The notes under the pieces: model-generated | The model's input: the letters and a program-made list of their open reading frames with translations, nothing else | Database searches by the model: none | What the model was told of the DNA's origin: nothing | From: Hysterangium stoloniferum | Taxonomy: Eukaryota; Basidiomycota; Agaricomycetes; Hysterangiales; Hysterangiaceae | Direction of reading: 5' to 3' | NCBI GenBank assembly: GCA_015178975.1 | Contig: WHVD01000010.1 | Span: 744,001 to 808,000, forward strand | Length of the DNA stretch: 64,000 nucleotides | Shown: in pieces, positions 33,682 to 44,813 of the stretch | How the letters are laid out: each line of letters opens with the position of its first letter | Numbering within the stretch: the stretch's first letter is position 1 | Position numbers and translations under genes: made by a program

Positions 33682-35074
33682 CTGCAAGCTGAGGCAGTAG
33701 ATCTGGACCCAGATACTGCACTGATGGGGCTGCCTCCACTAAGGGCAGTGAATCATACCATCCGGATCATAGATGAGGCAAAAATTTACTCATGGCAGCC
33801 ATCTAAATGCCCAGAAGCAATGAGGGAACTATGGCATGACAAGAAAACAGCTTACCTGAGGAATGGGTGATGGCGAGTTGCCACAGGTACAAATGCATGT
33901 CCTATGCTCATAATACCTAAGCCTCCAAAAGCTGATGGAAAACTGTGGATATGCACAGTAGTGGACAAACGTGAGCAGAATGCTAACACGTATAAACTGG
34001 CTACCCCTTTGCCAGATATTGAGGCTATTCTCAGGAATGTTGTACGACATAAGTATCGGAGCCTCATAGATGGAAAGGATGCATATGAGCAGATTCGTGT
34101 GGTGCCTGAGCATGTCCATAGGACATTATTTACTTCTCCTGATGGGATGATGGAAAGCCTAACTTTGCAGATTGGCGATTGTAATGGGCCATCCACATAC
34201 CAGACGCTAATGAATCACCTATTTGCTTCTTACATTGGGATTTTCATGGATGTATACCTGGACAATATTGTCATATATTCAGATTCCATTAGCGATCATG
34301 TGGAGCATTTACACACTGTCTTCAATGTGCTCTGTCAAGAAAGGCTCTACTTGGCTGTTGATAAAATGCACGTGGTAAATGATAAAGGGATCAAAATGGA
34401 CCCACATAAGGTAGACTCCATCACTAACTGGAAAATTCCAATGAACAAGCTGCTGTTGGCTGGTTTTTTGGGGGCAGTCAGATACCTTGCGAACAATTGT
34501 GAGGGGATAAGAATTCCAATGGCCATTTTGGCTAATCAGATGGGGGTAAACAGGCCATGGAGGTGGGAGGCAACTGAGCAACATGCTTTCGAAGATGTCA
34601 AGGGGATAGTTCAATCTCATCGTGACAAGTACCGAATTGCATTGGATTACTCACCAGGCCATCCAACCATTAATTTGGTCACAGAATCTTGTTTAACTGG
34701 TGTGAGTGGCATCCTTAGCCAAGGGGAAGATTTTCAAACAGCAGCTGTGGTGAAATTTAACTCAGCTCAGTAAAACTACCCTGTGCATGAACAAGAGTTG
34801 CTAGCCATTGTGGAATCATTGAAACAGTTTCAGCCACAACTGCTGGGGGTTAAGTTATTTGTACAGACCACAAAGGTATAGAATATATACTTACACAAAA
34901 AGGTTTATCCCCAAGGCAGACACGGTGGCTGGATGCTCAATGAATTTGATTTCAAGATCCATTATATTCCTGGACAACTGAATAAGTTGGCTGATGCACT
35001 GTCTCACATTTACAGTGATGAACCACTCGGCACCATTAGGGCAGAAATGGAGTATGTAGGTGAGACCCCTGAGG
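33682..35074 (+). pseudogene. G3 reverse transcriptase and RNase H, broken
   Basis: Continues from the protease after G6: LPPLRAVNHTIRIIDE, then RT motifs MLIIPKPPKADGK, YRSLIDGKDAYEQIRVVP, PSTYQTLMNHLF and the catalytic box, here YLDN instead of YLDD (near 34255-34266). Connection and RNase H parts follow (WRWEATEQHAF; NYPVHEQELLAIVE after a stop at 34771) up to KLADALSHIYSDE near 35020. Stops at 33870 and 34771 and the YLDN change make it inactive. Integrase is absent. Confidence 0.88.
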
Positions 35075-35126
35075 TGGTAATATCCTCAGGGACCATCAGG
35101 TTGTGACACAGTTGCAACATGGTCAT
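35075..35126 (-). mobile_element. LTR-B fragment, first 52 bases only
   Basis: Reverse complement of the first part of a family-B LTR, ending CATGGTCATAACA. It matches, inverted, the first 53 bases of the LTR at 35816-36486. It marks the point where G3 breaks off. Confidence 0.75.
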
Positions 35127-35815
35127 AACACAAAGGCACTCTTGAAGTCAAAGGTAAGGTCAAAGACATTGTCATTTGTCATCTTTCAAATCTTCATGTA
35201 GTCGAAGTTGATTGTGTTTCTCATTGTCATTCATTTTCTTGCATCCAATAATAAGAATCAAGTCAAAGTGCTGCTGTTCATAATTCAGTAAAACTTTCCA
35301 GTTGAACTTGAAGCTTCACTATTTCATCCTTAATACAATTTGGAAGTCCCTTGTAGAATCATCATTGTAAAGCAAATTCATTGTATCATGTTTGAGCAGT
35401 GAGACTCATAAATTGTATTGAATACTTCACAACATGAGGATGATTCTTCATTTGAAGATTGTCAAATTTTTCTTTGGCCCCCCCCCTTTACATTGATTTC
35501 TTCAAACTGAGCATATAATTTGTCCAAGAAGTCAAGATAATCTACAAGAAACATGGAGGAGGAATTGGAGGATTCAGCAAATAAGGTTGCCACCATCCTT
35601 GAGCTGTTTTCCAAAAATACAATGTTACCATTGTAATCTTTGACTGATTGGTTTGGTATGACTTCAGTTGAGATTGAAAAACCATTTCACATTGAGCAAT
35701 AAAATTCCTCAACATTAAAGGCTCTTCTCTCGTAAACTCCTCTGGCTTGTTCACAGTAATTTCAGATTCTTTGAGAGTGGACAATTGCTTCTTGATTACT
35801 TTTCTGAGTGCATCT
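35127..35815 (-). pseudogene. Gypsy gag fragment, AT-rich and old
   Basis: The minus strand reads VNKPEEFTREEPLMLRNFIA and WWQPYL (35542-35784), a clear counterpart of the capsid start in G4 and G5 (KVNVPEPFTGSNPNKLSTFL). Weaker gag-like sequence follows down to about 35130. Many stops and very low CpG, like G2, so perhaps a piece of that element family. Confidence 0.7.
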
Positions 35816-36486
35816 TGTTAAGACCATGTTGCAACCGTGTCACAACCCGACGGTCCCTGAGGATATTACCGTTGACTGACATTTCAAGTTATTGATCAAG
35901 TCATCATATCAGAAACTGTCAGTCACCCGACACTGATGTATGCCTTCATGGCAATCAAACCCCATTTATGCCCCTGTCAGGTTATACTCATACTATCTGG
36001 TTATGCTCTGATATGTCCCTTTTTATTATGATGATACATTCTACTCTATGTTTCACATATGCCTTGTAACCCATGGACTATTTCCTTTTCTTGTAATTCA
36101 GCTTGCAGTTAATTCATGACCTCCGAACTTATCGTAACCTTCCGGTTCCTAGTCAAGTTTATTTGTCAATAATGTTTCCACTCTTCCCTTAGTTAGTATT
36201 TTCTAGACACCAAGAGCTTGTATATAAATCCACTGTAGTTATAGTTACTAGGCAATCAGAATATCGACTCAGAACACCCACATACATCTCCCATAAGTCA
36301 CACTCTAAGTATCCCACTCCCCACCTCTGCATACACTCATCCACCTTCAGCCTCTGACCCCTCGGCCTGACACTCGACTTATCCTTCAATGGTAACTTGC
36401 AAGGGTGCAGCACATAAGCTGAAGCCAAGTCCTTCTGATCGGTTCCCATCAGCCAACCGACATCTGTCAGTTTTCTGTTCTTAACA
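35816..36486 (+). mobile_element. LTR, family B, probably solo
   Basis: 671 bp, TGTTAAGACCATG...TGTTCTTAACA, hairpin block at 36400-36431. Flanks catct and catgg match at only three of five bases, so the target duplication is weak or decayed. Confidence 0.85.
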
Positions 36487-37326
36487 CATGGTTGCAACAC
36501 AGTTGTAACACCCACATTCATTACCACTCTTGTCTCTGAGTATATAATCCCATAGTTACACATGAGACCCCCCTATGTGTTTATAACCAACAATATCACT
36601 CAGACAGTATTGCACTCCTCCTCTATAGGTCTGGTCATATTTTCGCTGAAAAGTTAACACCCTTGTGTCACAATATTTGTCTTTCCCTTATTAGCAATGT
36701 TTATCAAAACATTACATGAGTGAATGGTTGGGGATTCTTTCCAGCATCAGGTGATGTTGTATGAATTAGGAACCTGTGACATTGTAGGCGTTAGATGTAT
36801 CCGTTCATAGTCCGCACGATTCCGTATGATCATGAATAGCCCCGTAAGCTCCAAACAAAAAACAAAAATTAACGGGATGTAGATGTATACACAGCCACAA
36901 TAGCCACACACAATGATACATTCCGATCTGAGGCCAACACTGTACGTGACCCTCCGATCGAGGATATCGGGCACAAGGTTAATCTCATATCTTCTCACAC
37001 ACTCATTTTTTCTGACATGCGGTTCGTACGATAGGAACAACGATCATAGAAACCTCCTATCGCATCCAAGTAAGGGCAATGAACCTTGATCGCCTAGATC
37101 CGAGTGTTGCACGTGACAAATGTTCACCAAATTTTCAATGTTCCCCATCAGAGCCAATATATGAGTCTATCGATGGCCACGGTTCGCTCAGTTTCTTTTT
37201 CCGATTAATAGATCTAGTGATACTTTTAATTATACATCACTTGGAATACGTTGGGCATATATGTAACGAGTTAGGCGAGACGTGTGTGAGCGTTCATATA
37301 CTCTCCCGTCGAAAAGCTCAGAGCCT
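36487..37326. other. Left part of the low-repeat island, no gene recognised
   Basis: 36487-36719 has LTR-like features (TATATAATCCC, AACATTACA) but no second copy or clear ends. From about 36720 CpG frequency rises and no repeat of the window matches, so this looks like ordinary chromosomal DNA. Short ORFs only. Confidence 0.5.
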
Positions 37327-37809
37327 TCAGCTGAGATTGGTTGGACTGCAGTATCCGAGCTCTTCGACCATGTCCGCATACCCTCTTTCCGGCGGCGCCC
37401 TGAAGGCTGCCTCGAACCCCGTGAAAGACGCCTCGCACTCAGGGTGGTTCAACAGGTGCCGCTGAACCATCTCTCTTCTATCCCCGACCGCCTTATAGCT
37501 CTCGCCTAGGCAGTTTCGATTTGGGCAAATGCCAAGATCCAGAGTCGCTGTACATAGCTTCTTGACACAATCTACAAAATGGGCCTGATGCCACTCTATG
37601 AGTCCGACACGGAGAGCGAAAATTTCATTCGCAACATGCACCCGCGCCCAATGCTCCAGCACCTTGATCTCACCCTTTCCATTCACGTTAAATGGACATG
37701 GGTATTTCCTTCCGTCCGAAAGGTAGATACCGCCCCAGGGGCAGCGAGAGGGCAAGGGTGACGGCGACGGCGACGGAGGTTGAGATGTGAGATTTTGTGC
37801 GGTAACCAT
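37327..37809 (-). CDS. Candidate host gene: small Cys/His-rich hypothetical protein
   Basis: 160 codons from the first ATG (37809) to TGA (37327); upstream in-frame codons lack an ATG. The N-terminus is Ser/Pro-rich (PPSPSPSPLPS). Two Cys/His groups follow: CPFNVNGKGEIKVLEHWARVH and, further on, CPNRNC...HLLNHPEC, which could be two zinc-finger-like units of irregular spacing. No family is recognised and function is unknown. Codon use is CpG-tolerant, unlike the TE ORFs. It may have introns or further exons that are not apparent. Lies in the only repeat-poor stretch of the window. Confidence 0.55.
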   Translation of the reverse strand: MVTAQNLTSQPPSPSPSPLPSRCPWGGIYLSDGRKYPCPFNVNGKGEIKVLEHWARVHVANEIFALRVGLIEWHQAHFVDCVKKLCTATLDLGICPNRNCLGESYKAVGDRREMVQRHLLNHPECEASFTGFEAAFRAPPERGYADMVEELGYCSPTNLS

Positions 37810-40800
37810 TGGTCCTACGGACAATTCTCTGCTTGGCTGGCCACGGTCATTTCTCCCATCATAAGGAGTGGACTGTAGGTCCCTTTCCCACGATGGTGTG
37901 AGATCTTTATTTGGTCGTGTTTGGCCAGCGGAAGGATATCTTTTCGGGTATTTGGGTTAATAGTGATTTGTTATAGATTTCATAATAAAACACATACATT
38001 CCACTGACCAGACATTTATCCGGTGCTTTCAATAAGCCAGTTGAATTGCTTTGCGTCTCATAGTAACCAGGATTGAGACTGTAGGAATTCAACTGGGTGA
38101 TACTGGGGTTAGAGCTGTCACTACTTCGTGTCTAGTAGTCAGATGAATATATAAAAAAGTAGCGCATTAGTTACTAATCAATAGCAGGCGGCTGGGATAT
38201 GGGTTGGAGGGCATGAGCTATCGATCTGTGTGATATGCTCAGAGCTCAAATATAGTACATCGCGTGAGATTTTGACGTAAAACTCACGAGTAACTACTCA
38301 TAGGAATAGTCTCATACTCCGTTGAAATCCTAAAAAGGTAAATAGTATGAATATGTTTGAACAGTCGGGCGAACTGCAAAATAGGCTTACGTTTCAGCAT
38401 CAGTTTGCGGATACGACCAAGCGTCACCAATGAATCCTGAGGTATCCCTGAAAGGGGAGTCGTCAGGATAGACTGTCACCGTGTGGTGGCTGCGAATGGT
38501 GGCACGTTAATTATCTTTTATTGCAATGTCAAATGTCACGGTTTCGACTCACCTCGGGAGGGCATGTTGCGCGGTATGCATTGCTCTCTGAAGTGGCGCG
38601 CCGCCGTGATTACTATGAACGATGCAGCATCTAGGTGTACCAACGGTAGCAAGGATGAAATGACTGACTGTGTGGGATCGCTGTGTCCTTGAAGAGGGAA
38701 GGTGCTGTATGGGTGTTCAGTGGGATGCATCGCAATCTTGGGTGATTGCGAAAGTTGTGAGTAATGTTAAGGGGGGGCACGCCGCATAGCCATGACATGG
38801 TTCTAGTATATGTAGGTTGTCTAGCAGTCGGCAATCCCGCATTCATAGATGGACCAGCCTGCCCTGAGTAATATGAAGGACACTGCCGTCAAACCTTGTT
38901 TCCCATTCGAAGTTGGTGACTTCCCAAAAAGGATATGAGCATTCATTTCCATCACGTGATGGGACCAGGTACAATTGATTCGACCATTCTGTGGTGTCAT
39001 TTGCTCCCGTCTGCTTCTCTCGACTCGGATCGACTACATTTGCAGAACGGATAACCTTATGAAAATCATATAAGTGAATTAGTGGGAAAAATACCGGTGT
39101 TGTAAGATTATATAATATAAACAGTTGATCTGATACTCTCGCCTAGCGTTTTGCTACACACAGTCCACCTTTTAGGAAGCGGATGTAAGGTTCGGCTTTA
39201 AAGATAGCATAATCCTTCGGTTTGAGCTTCTTACGAAGAGGAACGAGCAGAGTAGGAATAGGCTCCAATTCGAAATAACTACTGTAGCTAATGGGTGGTT
39301 TCCCTATTTATGCTCGCATTCGTAGACTAAACCCCCTAGCGACAGATAATAAAAATGAAACAGTGTTCTGATCAGAAAATTATCTACCCTCTCTTTACCC
39401 CCTGAGACAACGGTGGTAGACCGCTCCGTGCCAAGTCTGCCACCAGGTCCGCTCCCGTTACAGCGGACTAGCGCTGGCGTGGGGGGAACATGTGACTTCA
39501 CTCTCTTTTAAATTGAGAATTGAGTCTGTTCTGTTCTCATGATCACTTCTGGCAACCTTAAACTTGCCTATCATGGGTATAACAATGAGATCCGAGATCA
39601 TCTCGTCAAGGTTTTCATTTCATTCAACTAAATTCTGTATTAATGGTGCTTACCGCCGTATCAAAGGCAGGCGAAGAGGCCCTTCTTTAAGAGCTTGGAG
39701 AACTGTCCACTCATGTATCAGCAAGTACAACATATCTCCTATCTCACATCTCTTTAATTTTAACTTGCTGCCCTAATACTGTGTCCAACCTCGGTCTGTG
39801 GCTGTCCGTCAATTCGGTTCAAGGTTCTATAGTCCAAATGGACATTGAGAAATGAATAGTAGTAGGTCCATAGTATTATTCATCTCAACGTTTTCGTTCT
39901 CTTCCACCTAAACATCATTTCCGGGCTTGAGCTTCATGGTAGTACTTTAACTGCTCTTGTGATTTTTATGGTGCAATAACCTCACTTGTGCTGGAGTTGA
40001 AGTCTGCGCTGCAGATATCATAAATTTACCCAAGATTATAGAAGATACTATCCTCGACCGAGAATTTACCTCTGCCATTAACTTTTCTACTCCCAGACGC
40101 TCGTGCGGATGTCTGTTCTATTATCTATCCTTACCGGTTTGATATATTAAGAGTCTTAGTGTTGCCCTTGCTGATTCTTGATTGTCCTTTAATTTTGGTA
40201 CTAGCCTTATTTTCCAAGCTTTCTTTATATGCAATATGCCAATTTCTAAAGTAGCATATGATTGATCCAACCACTGCAGCTGTGACCTTTTTTAATGGAC
40301 TGCAACCAAGGAGATGAACTCTAATAAATGAATTTTAATTTGTACTAAATCTTACTTAAAATAGACATATTCTAATAATTGGGTCACACAAAGGTGAAAA
40401 AAGGTAGCTTTTAGGTTTAATTTAGTTTCTATACCGAGTGCATCAAAACTTTAGTACAAAATAAATCCATTTATTAGAATTCATCTCCTTGGCAATGATT
40501 GTGTGGTGCATTAATGTGGCATTACCAAATATCAATCTGCACATAATGTCAATCACCCCATTGTTGTTGGTGGCACTAGTGCAGCACATAAACCACCTCT
40601 GGTCTTTGCACAACATTGAAAACCCATGCTCGCCCCTCGAAGGACCATCCCTCGCCACTACAATTACCATTGGAAAACTATGTTTACTACTATACATAAT
40701 TCTATTCGACTATTCAACACGACTACATTATTCTCTTCCAACATCATTTCTACATATCTACCAACCTTTTTTGCCTGGCCGCATTGCCTAATCTATCTAG

Positions 40801-41052
40801 TATCGAGTGCTGCACGATCCCTGCGTGCCAGGAGTAGTTCAGCACTCAACGTCCAGCCGGGCATATGAAGGAGTCGCACGCCTTTTGTTCTTTGCTACAA
40901 CATCTCTGTCAGTACAGTATTTGAGAAATCACATTCATTCACACTTTCTTTCTTTAATTCTTTCTGTTTTAATTCATTTCCTACTCTGGAGCTGTACCAC
41001 AAGGGATGTTCATGCATTTAGGTATTAACAGCACTGAAATAAACCCTCCCTC
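37810..41052. other. Rest of the low-repeat island, no confident gene
   Basis: Mixed sequence with normal CpG content to about 39.5 kb and more AT-rich beyond. ORFs are all short, have no recognisable domains and no convincing introns. One inverted repeat (40306-40492). No tRNA, rRNA or transposase sequence seen. Confidence 0.5.
40306..40492. repeat. Inverted repeat, possible MITE or hairpin
   Basis: Arms of about 44 bases (40306-40350, CCAAGGAGATGAA...; 40450-40492, its inverse ...TTCATCTCCTTGG) around a 99-base spacer, with a handful of mismatches. No clear target duplication was found, so it may be a decayed non-autonomous transposon or simply a foldback. Confidence 0.65.
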
Positions 41053-41784
41053 TGTTAAGAACTGAAAACTGACTAATGTTGGTGGCCGACAGGGACCGAT
41101 CGGAAGGACTTGGCTTCAGCTTATGTGCTGCACCCTCGCAAATATCCATAGGGTGTCCTTAAATTTTGGACAGGCGAAGACTAATCCTAAGAGTTCCTTT
41201 CAGCAAGATACCGATCGGGACCGAAGGACAAGTCGAGTGTTGGGCCAAGGGGTCGGGGCTGGGAGTGGGCGAGCGCACACCGGCGGATGAGGGGATTCTT
41301 AGTATGAGACTGTTACAGACGTATGAGGGTATTCTGAGTTGATATTCTGATTGCCTAGTAACTACATCTACAGCAGGTTCATATACAAGTAACAGGTGTC
41401 TAGAAAATACTAACGGGGAGAAAGGTGGAAAACGGTATTAACAATAAGCTTGACTAGGAACGGGAAGTTTATGATTAGTTCAGAGGCTGATGATAACCGA
41501 GAGCAGAATTACGGTAAAAGGAAATAGTTCGAGGACTACAAATAAAGATAGACATATGTGAAACATAGGATAGAACGGATCAACATAATCAAAGGGATGT
41601 ATCAAAAGTTTAACCAGACAATACGAGTATTTGACATGGGCGTAAACGGAGTTTGATCATTGTGAAAGCATACGTCAGCTTCGGGGGCCGATGGTTTCCG
41701 GTGTGGTGACTTGAATAGTAACTTGAATCATTGATAAGTGGCAATAACCTCGGGGACCGATAGGGTTGCGACACGGTCGTAACA
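41053..41784 (-). mobile_element. Solo LTR, family B
   Basis: 732 bp, plus-strand start TGTTAAGAACTG and end CGGTCGTAACA. Flanks ccctc (41048-41052) and ccttc (41785-41789) differ at one base. Hairpin block at 41108-41138. Moderately young; many CpGs kept. Confidence 0.9.
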
Positions 41785-41797
41785 CCTTCCATGGATG

Positions 41798-41957
41798 CAG
41801 GGACGGAATCTGTAAAAATATGCAACAGGATTTCATGTGGGTGAGGGGATGACAAAGTCCCTACTGAAATACATGTGATGACTAAGCTACTGTACAGTGT
41901 AAATAGCTGAATATAATCAAACTATAAACACTCTCAATGGCTTACAATATTCTAACA
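41798..41957 (+). repeat. 160-bp repeat, same as 48703-48857
   Basis: Shared sequence from a TATGCAACAGGATT segment through TGAGGGGATGACAAAGTCCC to CAATATTCTAACA, in the same orientation as the copy just before the Ngaro-like gag. Probably a fragment of that element's 5' terminal repeat or leader. Confidence 0.75.
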
Positions 41958-42021
41958 TGCCCACTTTGCATGTTGTTGAGAACTTGTAGGAAATCCATAT
42001 GTACCCACCAAGAATATAAAC

Positions 42022-42842
42022 TGTTAGGGTACGTACATGGCGGGTCTCCAGAGAAACCGGTGGGATATCCAGTAGGACTTGGCTTCAGCTTATAGGCTGT
42101 GCCCTCACTAGATTGTGTTGTCCAATTTCAGACAGGCGGACCGGAATCCCGGAGAGTCCGGGTGGGGTCATGGGTTGAGGGGTCGTAGGTCGGAGGTCAT
42201 GGGTTGTGGGTTGTGAGTTGAGATAGGTAAGAGAGATAGATGTGCCAGAGCCCGTGGGCTCCAACTAGTGTGAGTGGTGTGATTCAAGTAGGAGTTTAGA
42301 GCAGAAAATGTATTAGATTACTGGGGGGAATCTAAGCTGATTTTCTGACTGGATTGTATGTACAACATCTGCCAGTTTAAATAGGCCGTGGAGTGAATGT
42401 CATACCAAATCCAGTAATGATGAAACGAAATGAGCAAAACATAAAACAGGAATAGTAAACACCAATTTGGTGTTAGGAATGGGATGGAATGGAGTGGAGT
42501 CCAAATAGTGACAAATCATAAACCATAATGGGAAATGGAGCGGGAGCAGAGTCCGAATTGTGACAGGTCATTTGACTAAAATGGGAATGGGGCTCTGTTA
42601 GAGGGGTGACGGGTTTTACGAGTGGGGTCTGGTGACTGACACGCGGGATGAGGTCGGATATAGACAGAGACGGAGTCTGGTGGGTTTTCTGGTGACTGAA
42701 ACACAACGTAACAAAGACGAACGTAGACACATCTGATGTATGGAGTCTGGTGGGAATTCCGGTAAACTGATAATGGGTGCGTATAGGGCACGGGTGTGTA
42801 TAAGTTAGTGCCCGGAGTCCAGTGGGATTTCTGGTCATAACA
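42022..42842 (-). mobile_element. LTR-C at the left edge of G4
   Basis: 821 bp, plus-strand start TGTTAGGGTACG and end GGTCATAACA. It is followed at once by GTACCCTCCCTTTATACC, the inverse of a polypurine tract, so this is the 3' LTR of a minus-strand element. Hairpin block at 42077-42107. Confidence 0.92.
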
Positions 42843-43022
42843 GTACCCTCCCTTTATACCGAAGTCCCAAAGAGGCTCTAGACCTTGATAAGGTTCTTGT
42901 TGGCTACGTGCATGTGTCAAACGTCATGTCAATTACACGTATGTGTCAAGGAGTCATGTGATCTGGAAGGTAAGGTTCAAACGCGATGAGCCTATAAATA
43001 AATTCGAAAAAATAGAAATTTC
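42843..43022 (+). promoter_or_regulatory. Upstream region of an antisense accessory gene, gene body lost
   Basis: Next to the inverted polypurine tract, the block CCGAAGTCCCAAAGAGGC matches the same place in G1 (6486-6503, inverted) and G5. Two copies of TATGTGTCAA or CATGTGTCAA followed by a TCATGT follow (about 42908-42932 and 42940-42960), as in G5 near 58050. A TATA-like CCTATAAATAAA lies near 42990. The sequence then switches abruptly to RNase H at 43023. Confidence 0.6.
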
Positions 43023-43982
43023 TTCTCTATCTGCCTTCAACATGATTATCCACTTTTGACCTGGCCATCCTGGTGGCAAACCCAACACTTTAACTAGACA
43101 ATGGGATGTCTATCCTAAAGAGGGGAGCAACGACTATGCCACGGTAAACCCATACAACCTGAAACCTATTTTCACGAATCAACAACTTACTGCATCGGTC
43201 TGCGCAACTTTCCTCATCAATCCCATTGTCCATGGAATTATCATTATGGATATTGAGAAGTTACATCAAGATATTCTATCGGCAATTCCGCTAGACCTGA
43301 TAACTAAAGCTCACCTTGACAATCCCATGGACCCCGATCAACCCTGGTGGTCTCTTGATCAGCATGGTTTCATTAGACTTTGACGATCAGATCTATGTAC
43401 CGGACTCCAATGGCCTCTGCCTCAGGATCCTTCAATACAAACATGAACATCCACTCTCAGGACATTTCAGGTACAACAAAACTCTATCATTAATAAGAAG
43501 AGAATATACTTGGCCTGGACTCCGTGGATTCGTTAAGCACTATTGTAAATCTTGCACTACTTGTCCCCACTCGAAATTTCAGCAACACAAGCCATACAGC
43601 CTTTTGAAACAACTCCCGGTACTGGAACATCCATGGAATTCTATCTCTATGGATTTCATTGAACACCTACCGGATTCTGAAGGCTTTTCCGCCATTCTAG
43701 TCGTTGTTGACAGATTCTCAAAACAAGGTATATTCATCCCTACTTATGACACAATTACATCCATGCAGTTAGTGGAACTTTTATTATCCACGTATTTTCC
43801 AAGCATGGAGTTCCATCCCATGTAACTTCCAATTGAGGATCAGAGTTCGTATCTCACTTCTTTAGATCCCTCAGGAAATCCTTGGACATGACATTACATT
43901 TCACATCTGGACATCACCTGGAAGGTGACGGACAAACCAAACATATCAATCAGACATTGGAACAATATCTCCGCGTATATTG
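43023..43982 (+). pseudogene. G4 RNase H end and integrase fragment
   Basis: Opens at SAFNMIIHF, then WDVYPKEGSNDYATVN, the integrase zinc region (REYTWPGLRGFVKHYCKSCTTC, near 43500-43565) and the core MDFIEHLPDSEGF with VVVDRFSKQGIFIPTYDTI. The second Asp region is at 43819-43850 (with a stop) and the third at GDGQTKHINQTLEQYL (43925 on; Glu changed to Lys). It breaks off at 43982 directly into an LTR. Confidence 0.85.
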
Positions 43983-44777
43983 CGGACTCCGGGCACTAAC
44001 TTATACACACCCACACCCTATATGCACCCATTATCAGTTTACTAGAATTCCCACCAGACTCTGTACATCAGACTTGTCTACATTCATCTTCATTATGTTG
44101 TGTTTCAATCACCAAAAAACCCACCGGACTCTGTCTCTGTCTATATCTGACCTCATCTTGCGTGTCAGTCACCGGACCCCACTCGTAAAACCCATCACCC
44201 CTCTAACAGAGCCCTGTTCCTGTTTTAGTCAAATGACCTGTCATGATTCGGACTCCGCTCCCACTCCGTTTCCTGTTATAGTTTATGATTTGTCACTATT
44301 CGGACTCTGCTCCGTTCTGTCCCGTTCCTAACACCAAATTGGTGTTTACTATTCCCATTTTATGTTTTTCTCATTTTGTTTCATCATTACTGGATTCGGT
44401 ATGACATTCACTCCACAGTCTATTTAAACTGGCAGATGTTGTACATACAATCCAGTCAGAAAATCAGCTTAGATTCCCCCCAGTAATCTAATACATTTTT
44501 CCACTCTAAACTCCTACTTGAATCACACTGCTCACACTAGTTGGAGCCCACAGGCTCTGATGCATCTATCTCTCTTACCTATCTCGACTCACGGCCCATG
44601 ACCTCCGACCTACAACCCCTCAACCCATGACCCCCACCTGGACTCCCTGGGATTCCCATCTGCCTGTCTGAAATTGGACAACACAATCTAGTGAGGGCAC
44701 AGCCTATAAGCTGAAGCCAAGTCCTACTGGATATCCTGCGGGTTTCTCCAGAGACCCACCGTGTACATACCCTAACA
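43983..44777 (+). mobile_element. LTR-C, 5' LTR of the gag-RT part of G4, first two dozen bases missing
   Basis: Starts within the LTR (GGACTCCGGGCACTAAC) and ends CCCTAACA at 44777. TATTTAAAC box near 44425, hairpin block at 44692-44723. Followed by GTATTTTCTGACTAAGAC, similar to the bases after the G6 5' LTR, the expected primer-binding position. Confidence 0.9.
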
Positions 44778-44813
44778 GTATTTTCTGACTAAGACTCGCA
44801 GATTGTTTTCAAT

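Larger units (their letters stand above)
21205..35074 (+). mobile_element. Gypsy element G3, split by Tc1-3 and G6
   Basis: After removal of 24702-26286 and 27055-33676 the pieces read as one Gypsy polyprotein region: gag with zinc knuckle, a long middle domain, protease, RT and RNase H. Both removals restore the reading exactly (VYY-KTS at the Tc1 site; RAE-LQAEAV at the G6 site). Integrase and 3' LTR are missing; the element stops at about 35074. The lineage differs from G1/G4/G5 in its protease (LIDSGSLADFMST) and lack of the LTR hairpin block. Confidence 0.88.

Noticed and set aside
39304..39501. 65-codon minus-strand frame in the island
   Set aside because: Short, no domain, no partner exons seen; could be chance.
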